This document shows positions 17,018 through 24,703 of a DNA stretch of 64,000 nucleotides, in pieces. Position 1 is the stretch's first letter. Each line of letters begins with the position of its first letter. Under the pieces are notes generated by a model that made no database searches, was not told the origin of the DNA, and saw nothing but the letters and a program-made list of their open reading frames with translations. The translations under genes were made by a program, and so were the position numbers. The stretch covers positions 3,764,501 to 3,828,500 of the forward strand of contig NZ_CP089211.1 in the NCBI RefSeq assembly GCF_021183825.1. Direction: 5' to 3'. This DNA comes from Sinomicrobium kalidii (GTDB taxonomy: Bacteria; Bacteroidota; Bacteroidia; Flavobacteriales; Flavobacteriaceae).

Positions 17018-18523
17018 TTAGATTGGCTTCACTTTTCTTAAACTGTTCAGACATAAAAAGGCAAGTGTTAACGATAGAATCACAGATATCCCTGCTGTCC
17101 AGTGCATTCCATTAGTAAAAGCCTCTTTTGCTAAAACAATAAGGTCAGATGCCCGATCTGCCGATAGCTGATTTGCACGAGCGATAACACCTCCCAGGGA
17201 ATCGGCAATATTTAATTCGTTTTGAAGATCAGATCTGAACATTTTGTTTTTGTAAGCCAGTGTGCCAATACTTCCTAAAATTGCAATGCCCAGTGCTCCA
17301 CCCAATTCTGAGCTTGTTTCAGACATTGAAGAGGCCAGGCCGGCTTGCTCAGGCGGGGCACTTCCCACAATGGCATCTGTCACCAATGTAAAGACCAATG
17401 CAATCCCAAGAGAAAAGATGGTAAAACCGCTTACTATAAAAAACAGATCAAAGCTGCCTCCGAGAAAAAGCAGTAATCCAAAACCCAGAGCAGCCAGGAC
17501 GAATCCCGCAGTCATGATAAACACAGGCTTGAATTTAGTGGTCAGATATTGGGTGGTGAGTGCACCGATGATAAACCCGATCCCTGAAGAAATGCCCCAT
17601 AAACCTGCTTCGAATGCGGAAAAGTCCATGACCAGTTGAAAATATTGTGCAATAAATAAAAACATCCCGAAAAGCATAAATGCGGCCAGGAGGTTCAGGC
17701 TTAAAGAAGTAGAAAATTTTCGGTTTTCAAATAGCTTTAAGTCGATAAAGGGATTATCCAATCTCTGTTGCCGTCGTATAAACAGCCAGCCAATCAGTAT
17801 GCCGAGTAGTATAAAAAAAACCGGCTGAAAGTGAAGCCCTTCCGTTACAGCCATCTTGATGCCAAATACTGCGGACAAAATAGCAGTCAATGACATTAGG
17901 GCACTGATGAGATCCATTTTCCCCGGATTGGGATCTTTAAACTCAGGAAGCAGGAACGGACCCAAAATCAATAATAGGATCATTATTGGAATAGCAACCA
18001 GAAAGACAGCTCCCCACCAGTAAAATTCCAGTATGATACCACCGATCACTGGACCTATGGCACCACCGATGGAAAAGCTGGTAATCCATACTCCGATAGC
18101 CAGGGTTCGCTGTTTTGGGTCTTCAAACATGCTTCTAATGAGGGATAGGGTAGAAGGTGCCAGCGTAGCGCCGGCCACCCCCAAAATGGCTCTTGAAGCA
18201 ATCAGGGAATTGGCACTGTTTGAAAAGGCGGCCAATACAGAAGCCAGTCCGAAGACAGCGGCACCGATTAACAGCAATTTTTTTCTGCCGATCCTGTCAC
18301 CCAATGCTCCCAGCGGGATCATCAGTCCCGCGATGACGAAGCCATAAATATCTACAATCCATAATAACTGTGCACTGGTGGGTTGAAGATCTTCGCTCAA
18401 CTTGGGCACTGCCAGGTTAAGGATAGTGAGATCCATGGAATAAAGCATACACGGCAGGGCAATAATGGCAAGCCCGATCCACTCCTTTGTTCCTGCTTTT
18501 TTTACGGCAATCTCCTTTTTCAT
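17018..18523 (-). CDS. MFS drug:H+ antiporter, DHA2 family (14 membrane helices)
   Basis: 501 residues, ATG start. Major facilitator of the 14-helix DHA2 type, similar to QacA/SmvA-like exporters. Motif A lies in the loop after helix 2 (GALGDRIGRKKLL), and motif C (GPVIGGIILE) in helix 5 is the antiporter signature. The helix-1 motif SMDLTILNLAVPKLSEDL is typical. It would pump cationic drugs, dyes or biocides out of the cytoplasm. The gene stands alone, with no regulator gene beside it, and its promoter is not clear. Confidence 0.93.
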   Translation of the reverse strand: MKKEIAVKKAGTKEWIGLAIIALPCMLYSMDLTILNLAVPKLSEDLQPTSAQLLWIVDIYGFVIAGLMIPLGALGDRIGRKKLLLIGAAVFGLASVLAAFSNSANSLIASRAILGVAGATLAPSTLSLIRSMFEDPKQRTLAIGVWITSFSIGGAIGPVIGGIILEFYWWGAVFLVAIPIMILLLILGPFLLPEFKDPNPGKMDLISALMSLTAILSAVFGIKMAVTEGLHFQPVFFILLGILIGWLFIRRQQRLDNPFIDLKLFENRKFSTSLSLNLLAAFMLFGMFLFIAQYFQLVMDFSAFEAGLWGISSGIGFIIGALTTQYLTTKFKPVFIMTAGFVLAALGFGLLLFLGGSFDLFFIVSGFTIFSLGIALVFTLVTDAIVGSAPPEQAGLASSMSETSSELGGALGIAILGSIGTLAYKNKMFRSDLQNELNIADSLGGVIARANQLSADRASDLIVLAKEAFTNGMHWTAGISVILSLTLAFLCLNSLRKVKPI

Positions 18524-18837
18524 AACACATTAGTTTTTTGTTAGGTGTTTAATTTGAATGAGACAGGAATGGGATTGATTATTGTTCATTTTTATCTATT
18601 TTGATGAATATGACAAAGTTCAGTGATCTATTTTGCATATAAGGAGTGTGAAAACGACTATTTAGAGGGGGGAATGTGACATATTACCACTTTATAGCCG
18701 AAGCAAACATAAAATAGGAACTATTTATCAAAATAAAATAAACCCGGCATTGACCGGAAAATCCGGTATAATCGTATGGGGAGATAATGTATTTCTTGAT
18801 AGTGAGAATCAGATCAAATAAAAAATGCCTTAAAAAT
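18524..18837. other. Intergenic stretch upstream of the MFS gene
   Basis: AT-rich, no open frame with protein-like composition and no clean TAnnTTTG box on the minus strand. It separates the exporter from the tRNA unit, whose terminator begins at 18838. Confidence 0.6.
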
Positions 18838-18877
18838 CATAAGCCCCTGTAAATCATGAAATTTACAAGGGCTTATG
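18838..18877 (-). terminator. Terminator of the tRNA transcript
   Basis: Long hairpin: 17-base arms 18838-18854 and 18861-18877 with one mismatch and a 6-base loop. On the minus strand it is followed by a T-rich tract. It lies 21 bases after the tRNA-Leu gene. Confidence 0.75.
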
Positions 18878-18898
18878 GCCATTTGTAGTTCTAAAAAG

Positions 18899-18982
18899 TG
18901 CCCACGACTGGATTCGAACCAGCACGTCCTTGCGAACACTACCCCCTCAAGATAGCGTGTCTACCAATTCCACCACGTGGGC
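18899..18982 (-). tRNA. tRNA-Leu (anticodon GAG)
   Basis: The acceptor stem GCCCACG/CGTGGGC pairs fully and is followed by discriminator A. The anticodon stem CTATC/GGTAG encloses loop TTGAGGG, giving GAG. A long variable arm is present, as expected for a class II tRNA, and the T arm contains GGTTCGAATCC. The 3' CCA is not encoded. It is the last gene of the tRNA unit. Confidence 0.93.
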
Positions 18983-19049
18983 GACAAAATTTTAAAAGAT
19001 ATTCTCGTTCAGTTCGGTACGTTCAACTTTGAACATGAAACTTTAATAG

Positions 19050-19157
19050 TGACCTGGCTGGGGCTCCCTTCAACTATGCTCAGGGTAAACTTCTCGCCCG
19101 TTTTCAGACTGTCAATTTCAACCTTGAACCTGAAACTTCAAACCTGAAACCTCATAG
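19050..19157 (-). repeat. 108-bp repeat unit carrying a tRNA-Lys 3' end
   Basis: The unit starts with 17 bases identical to the 3' end of tRNA-Lys (plus-strand TGACCTGGCTGGGGCTC) and then a spacer containing CCCTTCAACTATGCTCAGGG. The next copy of the tRNA end starts exactly 108 bases later, as part of the complete tRNA-Lys at 19158. Confidence 0.8.
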
Positions 19158-19230
19158 TGACCTGGCTGGGGCTCGAACCCAGGACCCTCTCCTTAAAAGG
19201 GAGATGCTCTACCAACTGAGCTACCAGGTC
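19158..19230 (-). tRNA. tRNA-Lys (anticodon TTT), copy 2
   Basis: Acceptor GACCTGG/CCAGGTC, D arm GCTCAGTTGGTAGAGC, anticodon stem TCTCC/GGAGA with loop CTTTTAA giving TTT, T arm GGGTTCGAGCCC, discriminator A, no encoded CCA. Identical to the copy at 19535-19607. Confidence 0.95.
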
Positions 19231-19318
19231 AATTCGATAAAATCATTATTTCAAAATACACTGCAGAAGAGTAACTGTTTTCTCTGATCAAAAAATCCTG
19301 AAACCAGAAACTTTACAG

Positions 19319-19534
19319 TGACCTGTCCGGGGCTCCCTTCGACTATGCTCAGGGTAAACTTCTCGCCCGTTTTCAGACTGTCAATTTCAACCTTGAACCT
19401 AAAACTTCAAACCTGAAACCTTATAGTGACCTGGCTGGGGCTCCCTTCGACTATACTCAGGGTAAACTTCTCGTCCGTTTTCAGACTGTCAATTTCAACC
19501 TTGAACCTAAAACTTCAAACCTGAAACCTTATAG
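19319..19534 (-). repeat. Two 108-bp repeat units with truncated tRNA-Lys 3' ends
   Basis: Units start at 19319 and 19427, each with the tRNA-Lys 3'-end sequence followed by the spacer with CCCTTCGACTATxCTCAGGG. The third start in register, at 19535, is the complete tRNA-Lys. The truncated copies lack D and anticodon arms and cannot be functional tRNAs. Confidence 0.85.
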
Positions 19535-19607
19535 TGACCTGGCTGGGGCTCGAACCCAGGACCCTCTCCTTAAAAGGGAGATGCTCTACCAACTGAGCTA
19601 CCAGGTC
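19535..19607 (-). tRNA. tRNA-Lys (anticodon TTT), copy 1
   Basis: All four arms pair. The anticodon loop is CTTTTAA, the T loop TTCGAGC, the discriminator A, and there is no encoded CCA. It is first in the unit Lys-Lys-Leu behind the promoter at 19680-19709. Confidence 0.95.
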
Positions 19608-19679
19608 ATTATTTTATTCCTTTCCGGGCGCATGGCCCGTCATTGCTGGAAAAAAAGCCTCCCTCTCGGTAGGCGGGTG

Positions 19680-19709
19680 CAAATATAACATCAATAATTT
19701 ATTTTTCAA
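19680..19709 (-). promoter_or_regulatory. Promoter of the tRNA-Lys/Lys/Leu unit
   Basis: On the minus strand: TTG (19709-19707), 19 bases, then TATATTTG (19687-19680), a full Bacteroidota promoter, followed by GC. The predicted start is about 65 bases before the first tRNA. Confidence 0.75.
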
Positions 19710-19722
19710 GGTGATTTTACTA

Positions 19723-19730
19723 TAAATTTG
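19723..19730 (+). promoter_or_regulatory. -7 box of aroK
   Basis: TAAATTTG, a perfect TAnnTTTG, 54 bases before the aroK ATG. Confidence 0.6.
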
Positions 19731-19784
19731 TGTTTTTTTTAGTCTGGTACTATAACGTATTGTATTTAAATCGATTAAAGTTTT

Positions 19785-20300
19785 ATGGTAATTGTATTGA
19801 TAGGATATATGGGAAGCGGCAAAAGTGCCGTGGGTAAAATACTGGCTGAAAAATTGGCTGTTAGGCTTGTCGATATGGACGATTATATAGAGGAAAAGGA
19901 ACAGAAAACCATCCCGGAACTCTTCCGGGACAGGGGGGAAATCTATTTCCGGAAGGCCGAAAGCCGTTATGTAGGGGAGTTGCTTTCCGGAACAAAAAAT
20001 GCGGTAATATCTCTTGGGGGAGGTACGCCGTGTTACGGAGACAATATGGACCGTATAAAGGAACTGGCCGACAAGGTTTTTTACCTGAAAGCTTCCGTGG
20101 GCGAACTCACAAGACGATTGGGTAAAGAAAAAGATCACAGGCCGTTGATAAACCATCTGTCTGACGATGAATTGGAAGAATTTATCCGTAAACACCTCTT
20201 TGAAAGAAACTTTTACTACCTGAGAGCCGATAAGGCCGTAAACGTGGATAACCGGACACCGGAAGAGATAGCCGAAGCGATCAGTTCGGAAATTCAGTAA
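19785..20300 (+). CDS. aroK: Shikimate kinase
   Basis: 171 residues, ATG start. It phosphorylates the 3-hydroxyl of shikimate with ATP, the fifth step of aromatic amino acid synthesis, in the cytoplasm. Walker A is GYMGSGKS (residues 7-14). The shikimate-binding aspartate motif is DMDDYIEEKE (about 31-40), followed by FRxxE (YFRKAES) and GGGTPC (about 78-83). The lid arginine region is KDHRPLI. Length is normal for the family. It is divergent from the tRNA unit and convergent with the phosphoribosyltransferase gene. Confidence 0.96.
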   Translation: MVIVLIGYMGSGKSAVGKILAEKLAVRLVDMDDYIEEKEQKTIPELFRDRGEIYFRKAESRYVGELLSGTKNAVISLGGGTPCYGDNMDRIKELADKVFYLKASVGELTRRLGKEKDHRPLINHLSDDELEEFIRKHLFERNFYYLRADKAVNVDNRTPEEIAEAISSEIQ

Positions 20301-20353
20301 GGGGAAAGCTGTTTGTTTGCCCGGCTGAGGTTTTTCCCCTATAATTGTCCGTT

Positions 20354-20857
20354 TTATTGCAGGTAGGCAGCATTTTCGGTCGCTCCGAATTCCACATGAA
20401 CGTGTTCCTGGAGGGAAGTGGACAAGGAAATCCCCTTGAAATCCGCTTTAACCGGGTAACGCTTGTGGTTCCTGTCGATAAGGACTGCGGTTTTCAGTTT
20501 TTTCAAAGGTACGTTCAGGAAGTGTTTTACACCGTAAATAAGTGTGGCTCCGGAATTCAATACATCATCAACCAATACTACGGCCTTGTTTCGGTACACA
20601 TCCTCCGGAACGGATATGTGTACGGCATTGGTGGGGGTGACCTTATCCACGGTCACCTCGCAAAGAGTAACCTTCAGGCCGGAAATATCATGCAGCGTGG
20701 CAGCGATCTTTTCAGCAAAAGTGAGTCCGCCGGAAACGATACCCGCCATGATCACTTCCTCTTCTTCCGCAAAAGTTTCGTAGATCTGGTAAGCGATTCT
20801 CCGTATTTTGTGCTCTATTTCCTCGTGGCCGAGTATCTTGTGCTCTAAAATGGTCAT
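20354..20857 (-). CDS. PyrR-like phosphoribosyltransferase
   Basis: 167 residues from ATG 20857; a TTG 27 bases upstream is not favoured. Type I phosphoribosyltransferase fold with the PRPP-binding motif VVLVDDVLNSGATLIYG at about residues 90-106 and an early VSGGLTFAEKIA loop. Its length and layout are near PyrR (uracil phosphoribosyltransferase and pyrimidine regulator), but no pyr genes are nearby, so the substrate is open. The gene is transcribed alone toward aroK; the short gap between them (20301-20353) has a GGGGAAA/TTTCCCC inverted repeat that may end both. Confidence 0.85.
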   Translation of the reverse strand: MTILEHKILGHEEIEHKIRRIAYQIYETFAEEEEVIMAGIVSGGLTFAEKIAATLHDISGLKVTLCEVTVDKVTPTNAVHISVPEDVYRNKAVVLVDDVLNSGATLIYGVKHFLNVPLKKLKTAVLIDRNHKRYPVKADFKGISLSTSLQEHVHVEFGATENAAYLQ

Positions 20858-20881
20858 GAATTTTTTATTTGATGACAGCAA

Positions 20882-20889
20882 CAAATTTA
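20882..20889 (-). promoter_or_regulatory. -7 box of the phosphoribosyltransferase gene
   Basis: Minus-strand TAAATTTG, 24 bases before the ATG at 20857. The short leader supports that start. Confidence 0.55.
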
Positions 20890-20950
20890 CCGATTAAAAC
20901 GATATGCTTACGGTATTTTAAACAGAAAATCCTTTATTCCGGATCTTTTC

Positions 20951-21550
20951 TTATGGATTGTTTTGGCTTTTCGGTTTCAGTATAAAGAAGAATTCCCGGC
21001 CTTCCCTCGGTTTTATGGAATTATAACAACGTTCCATAATAACAATATCAAAATAAGGAGAAAAATACCCGAAATATTCTTCCCTGTCCCCGCCAAAGGG
21101 CGGCCCTTCTTCGGTGAGGGGAAAATCGAAAAGCAATCCGGCAAGTTTTCCTTCCGGGTTCAGTAATTGTTGCATTTTACGGGCATAATCCGGTCGGGAT
21201 TGCGGGGGAAGCGCACAAAAGAAGGTCTGTTCCAGGATGAGATCGAAGGTCATGTCAAGGGTGAAAAAATCCTGGTTGAGCAACTGTTTCTCCGGAAAAC
21301 CGGGAACGCGTTTTTTAAAATTCTGCAATGGAGGGAGGGCGAAATCCAGAACATGCACGTTTTTGAACCCCTGGTGCAGCAGGTATTCTGCCTCATAGCC
21401 GTTGCCGGCGCCGGGGATCAGGATTTTAATATTCTTGTCTTCCAGTTGGTCGATGTAAGCTTTGAGCGGGGTGGAAATATGGCCGATGTCCCAGAAAGTG
21501 TCCCTGGATTTGTATTTTTCCTCCCAGAATTGTTTGGTTCCGTTTTGCAT
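20951..21550 (-). CDS. TPMT-family SAM-dependent methyltransferase
   Basis: 199 residues, ATG start. The SAM-binding loop is ILIPGAGNGYEAEYLLHQG (about residues 43-61), and the N-terminal FWEEKYKSRDTFWDIGHISTP segment is typical of the thiopurine methyltransferase family. Bacterial members methylate small thiols, selenium or tellurium compounds or halides; the substrate here is not known. Post-motif residues LEQTFFCALPP match the family. It is soluble and cytoplasmic, transcribed on its own or with the upstream S4 gene, 117 bases away. Confidence 0.9.
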   Translation of the reverse strand: MQNGTKQFWEEKYKSRDTFWDIGHISTPLKAYIDQLEDKNIKILIPGAGNGYEAEYLLHQGFKNVHVLDFALPPLQNFKKRVPGFPEKQLLNQDFFTLDMTFDLILEQTFFCALPPQSRPDYARKMQQLLNPEGKLAGLLFDFPLTEEGPPFGGDREEYFGYFSPYFDIVIMERCYNSIKPREGREFFFILKPKSQNNP

Positions 21551-21667
21551 GGCTGCCGGTTTTTAGTTTCTGAGTTTTGGAGTCTTTGAGTTTTGGAGTT
21601 TGTTAGTTATACGGTTTACAGGTCTGATCTGAAAAAATAAAACTCCCTGGATCCAAACCCCTCTCAA

Positions 21668-22042
21668 CTATTCCTCTTCGTTGTCCAGGTAATCGTCAAT
21701 ATCCCTTCTGTCCTTTTTGGTGGGGCGCCCCGTGCCTTTTTTACGGTAATGCTCTTTGGCGTATTTCAACAGTTCCGAACTTTCAAAGGCCTCTTTGGGA
21801 GTGGTATCCTGGCGATAGATATCTGTGAGTTTCGCACCTACCCGGTTTGCGGGGATATCGAGGACCGTAAGTTCATAGTTGATCTGGTTCTTCCGCAGGC
21901 GTACCTTGTCGGTAGGGTAAACCTCCCGCGAAGGTTTGACCTTCTGGCCGTTAATTTGCACATGACCTTTCTTACAGGCTTCGGTGGCCATGTTTCTCGT
22001 TTTATAATAGCGGACACACCACAAATACTTATCAATACGCAT
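21668..22042 (-). CDS. hslR: S4-domain RNA-binding protein, Hsp15 family
   Basis: 124 residues, ATG start. The S4 domain occupies about residues 1-60 (MRIDKYLWCVRYYKTRNMATE and GHVQINGQKVKPSREV). In E. coli Hsp15 binds stalled 50S subunits still carrying peptidyl-tRNA and helps recycle them. The C-terminal tail is basic and then acidic (KKGTGRPTKKDRRDIDDYLD), typical of this family. A -7 box lies 35 bases upstream at 22077-22084. Confidence 0.9.
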   Translation of the reverse strand: MRIDKYLWCVRYYKTRNMATEACKKGHVQINGQKVKPSREVYPTDKVRLRKNQINYELTVLDIPANRVGAKLTDIYRQDTTPKEAFESSELLKYAKEHYRKKGTGRPTKKDRRDIDDYLDNEEE

Positions 22043-22076
22043 ACGCTAAAAGAAAATCTACGTTAATTTATAAAAA

Positions 22077-22084
22077 CAAATTTA
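22077..22084 (-). promoter_or_regulatory. -7 box of hslR
   Basis: Minus-strand TAAATTTG in the short divergent region between hslR and the FKBP gene. Confidence 0.55.
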
Positions 22085-22120
22085 CAGAAAATTGTATCTT
22101 GCGCATTCAATTTTTTAACA

Positions 22121-22864
22121 ATGATGAAGATAACAAGAACAGGTTTGATGGCAATGGGGGCTGTGGCCCTTCTGAGTTCATGTAACAATGATGATAACGG
22201 CGGATCGGTTGAGGTTCGCGACCCTGCCGAAGTGGCTGTGGAAAACGATGCGGACATTAAGGAATACCTCAGTACCCATTTTTACAACTATGAGGAGTTC
22301 GATGCGGCTGCCAAAGATTCTACATATGCAGATAGCACGGGCTTTGACTTTAAAATTGTTATTGATACTATTGCCGGAGAGAACAGTGATAAAGTGTCTT
22401 TAATGGACCAGGTGGAAAAAAAGACAATAGCCGTTGAACTTTCGGCAGAGGAAACCCTGGACCATACCCTGTATTACCTGGTGGCAAGACAGGGAGATGA
22501 TGTTGCTCCGACAACTACAGATTCCACATTGGTGAGGTACAAAGGATTTTTGCTGAATGATGTGGTGTTTGATAATAGTAATACCCCGGTGTGGTTTAAT
22601 TTGGAAAGTATTGTTGAAGCTGGTTTCGGAAGAAGTGGTAGGGGATTTGCAGAGTTCATGCCCGCACTTCATTCCGGTGGGGAAATCGATATTAATGAAG
22701 AGGACGGTACTTATATAATAAGCGGTGATTATGGTGTGGGAATGGTGTTTATGCCCGCCGGATTAGGGTATTATTCCGGTTCGGGGAGTATCCCGGCATA
22801 TACGCCTATAGCATTTGCCATAGATCTGTTAAGGGTTGAGAAAATAGAAGAAGAGGAAGAATAA
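22121..22864 (+). CDS. FKBP-type peptidyl-prolyl isomerase lipoprotein
   Basis: 247 residues, ATG start. Lipoprotein signal with lipobox LSSC (Cys about residue 21), then a low-complexity linker and an N-terminal domain, then an FKBP-like domain in the second half: VRYKGFLLNDVVFDNSN at about residues 146-162 and FAEFMPALHSGGE at about 180-192. FKBPs speed proline isomerisation; this one would act on exported proteins in the periplasm or on the outer membrane. The canonical aromatic active-site residues are only partly visible, so catalytic activity is likely but not certain. The gene ends in a strong terminator. Confidence 0.85.
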   Translation: MMKITRTGLMAMGAVALLSSCNNDDNGGSVEVRDPAEVAVENDADIKEYLSTHFYNYEEFDAAAKDSTYADSTGFDFKIVIDTIAGENSDKVSLMDQVEKKTIAVELSAEETLDHTLYYLVARQGDDVAPTTTDSTLVRYKGFLLNDVVFDNSNTPVWFNLESIVEAGFGRSGRGFAEFMPALHSGGEIDINEEDGTYIISGDYGVGMVFMPAGLGYYSGSGSIPAYTPIAFAIDLLRVEKIEEEEE

Positions 22865-22890
22865 ATAAGAATAGGTATTTACCGAAAACA

Positions 22891-22926
22891 AAAACGGTCC
22901 GGGATCCCGGACCGTTTTTTATTTCA
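22891..22926. terminator. Bidirectional terminator
   Basis: Perfect palindromic stem (AACGGTCCGGG/CCCGGACCGTT) with A/T tracts on both sides, between the convergent FKBP and outer-membrane barrel genes. Confidence 0.9.
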
Positions 22927-22937
22927 AAAAGCTTGTT

Positions 22938-23537
22938 CTAAAATTTATAGGACAGCCCGAAAATAACCTGGTTAGGCCTGCTGTCTATGGTGATGTCACT
23001 GTCGGTGTTGTTACGCACGATTTTGGATTCGGAGTCCGAAAGTCCCCTTTCCCAGCGTACATCAAGGCCCAGGCTGCCGAATTCCACACCGAGTCCCATT
23101 TGCATACCCAGGGTAAAGCTGTCGGTGTCGATATCCTCGATATCTTCGGCGTCAAAGTCCGAGTCTACGACAAACTGGAATGCAGGGCCTATAAAGGCAT
23201 GGGCAAACCCGAGGAACTTTTTGCCTACAAGGATCGGTACATCCAGTTTCTGCAGGTCAAAATCTCCCTTGTTGCCTTCGTATTCGTATTCACTGCTGAT
23301 CTGCGTGTACACAAATTCCGGGCGCAGGTAGAGGCCTATAATCGGTACATCACCGCGGAGCCATACCCCGGCGTGGTACCCGGCTTTTCCTTTACCCCCG
23401 TCCAGGATGTCTTCGGCCTGGTCTTTCAGGTCTCCTGTTTTGTTGTAGTTAAATCCGGCCTTTACACCAAAATCGATTTGCGAAAATCCGGCTGCACTAA
23501 CAAAGAGCATAGCAATAATTAAAAGCGATCGTTTCAT
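22938..23537 (-). CDS. Outer-membrane beta-barrel protein (PF13568-like)
   Basis: 199 residues, ATG start. A signal peptide ends AAGFSQ at about residue 20. The mature protein has the small barrel pattern of the Bacteroidota 'outer membrane beta-barrel' family: IDFGVKAGFNYNKTGD at the start, YHAGVWLRGDVP, LYLRPEFVYTQ, AHAFIGPAFQFVVDS, and a C-terminal strand ending in phenylalanine (VIFGLSYKF). It probably has eight to ten strands. The role is unknown; such proteins can be structural or narrow pores. It is monocistronic by context. Confidence 0.88.
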   Translation of the reverse strand: MKRSLLIIAMLFVSAAGFSQIDFGVKAGFNYNKTGDLKDQAEDILDGGKGKAGYHAGVWLRGDVPIIGLYLRPEFVYTQISSEYEYEGNKGDFDLQKLDVPILVGKKFLGFAHAFIGPAFQFVVDSDFDAEDIEDIDTDSFTLGMQMGLGVEFGSLGLDVRWERGLSDSESKIVRNNTDSDITIDSRPNQVIFGLSYKF

Positions 23538-23605
23538 AGGTTTAATTTAATTCCCGGGGGATCGGGATTCCCGGGATGGTTAATAAATAATGGCCTTTTA
23601 CGGGC

Positions 23606-24589
23606 TTAGCCTTGTACATTCATACTCGGCGCAGCCTGTTTTCTTTCCAATACCTTTTCAACGGCTTTTACTATTGCTTTATTGTTCAATCCGTATTTTT
23701 CCATAAGCTGGTCCGGTGTTCCGCTTTCGCCGAAAGTGTCGTTGGTGGCAATGAATTCCTGGGGAGCAGGGTGATTTTTAACGAGTACCCTCGCTACGCT
23801 TTCCCCGAGTCCGCCGTAGTAATTGTGTTCTTCGGCGGTCACCACACATCCGGTTTTGGCTACGGAAGCCAGGATAGCTTCTTCGTCCAGCGGTTTTATG
23901 GTGTGGATGTTGATTACCTCGGCAGAAATTCCGTTGGCTTCGAGGGCTTCTGCAGCGATCAGGGATTCCCAGACAAGGTGTCCCGTGGCAATGATGGTAA
24001 CATCCGTTCCTTCATTGAGCATTATGGCCTTGCCTATTTCAAACTGCTGGTCTTCGGGTGTGAAATTGGCTACTTTCGGCCTTCCGAAACGAAGGTAAAC
24101 CGGCCCCTGGTGTTCGGCCACGGCAAGTGTGGCTGCCTTGGTCTGGTTAAAATCACAAGGGTTGATTACGGTCATTCCGGGAAGCATTTTCATCAGTCCG
24201 ATATCTTCCAGTATCTGGTGTGTGGCACCGTCTTCACCCAGGGTAAGCCCGGCATGGGAAGCACATATTTTTACATTTTTACCGGAGTAAGCGATAGATT
24301 GCCGTATCTGGTCGTATACCCTCCCGGTGGAAAAATTGGCAAAAGTGCCGGTAAACGGTATTTTACCACCTATGGTAAGTCCTGCGGCGATCCCCATCAT
24401 ATTGGCTTCGGCAATACCCACCTGGAAGAAACGCTCGGGGTTTTCGTCTATGAATTCCTGGATCTTAAGTGATCCTACCAGGTCGGCACAAAGGGCCACC
24501 ACATTCGGATTGGTGCGGCCCAGGACAGTCATTCCGGCCCCGAATCCGCTTCTGGTATCTTTTTTTCCTGTGTCTGTATATTTTTTCAT
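23606..24589 (-). CDS. Transketolase, C-terminal subunit
   Basis: 327 residues from ATG 24589 (MKKYTDTGKKDTRSGFG); longer in-frame versions reach into the intergenic repeat and lack a better start. It contains the pyrimidine-binding domain and the C-terminal domain of transketolase (ALCADLVGSLKIQEF, HAGLTLGEDGATHQILEDIG, YLRFGRPKV, TAEEHNYYGGLGESV). Together with the N-terminal subunit encoded just upstream it forms the thiamine diphosphate enzyme that moves two-carbon units in the pentose phosphate pathway. The glutamate needed to activate the cofactor should lie in the VGIAEANMMGIAAGL segment. The split form is common in Bacteroidota. Confidence 0.94.
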   Translation of the reverse strand: MKKYTDTGKKDTRSGFGAGMTVLGRTNPNVVALCADLVGSLKIQEFIDENPERFFQVGIAEANMMGIAAGLTIGGKIPFTGTFANFSTGRVYDQIRQSIAYSGKNVKICASHAGLTLGEDGATHQILEDIGLMKMLPGMTVINPCDFNQTKAATLAVAEHQGPVYLRFGRPKVANFTPEDQQFEIGKAIMLNEGTDVTIIATGHLVWESLIAAEALEANGISAEVINIHTIKPLDEEAILASVAKTGCVVTAEEHNYYGGLGESVARVLVKNHPAPQEFIATNDTFGESGTPDQLMEKYGLNNKAIVKAVEKVLERKQAAPSMNVQG

Positions 24590-24634
24590 TTCGATCTTTC
24601 TGTTTTTAAGGATTTTTGGGAACGTTATGTCCTC

Positions 24635-24685
24635 GTGGAGACGCACGGTCCTCTACGTTTGAGACACACGGCCGTGCGTCTCTAC
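24635..24685. repeat. Palindromic intergenic repeat, copy 1
   Basis: Contains GGAGACGCACGG, a spacer ending CGTTTGAGAC, and then CACGGCCGTGCGTCTCTAC. A second copy lies inverted at 43990-44043. It sits between the two transketolase subunit genes. Confidence 0.8.
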
Positions 24686-24703
24686 CCGGTGGTCCGGTAC
24701 AGG

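Noticed and set aside
19050..19534. CRISPR-like reading of the 108-bp repeats near the tRNA genes
   Set aside because: Spacers are the same in each unit, the repeated part is the tRNA 3' end, and no cas gene is present.
23612..24472. 286-codon plus-strand open frame under the transketolase C-terminal gene
   Set aside because: It lies wholly antisense to a confident gene and its composition (aromatic- and glycine-rich with no motif) is that of a shadow frame.
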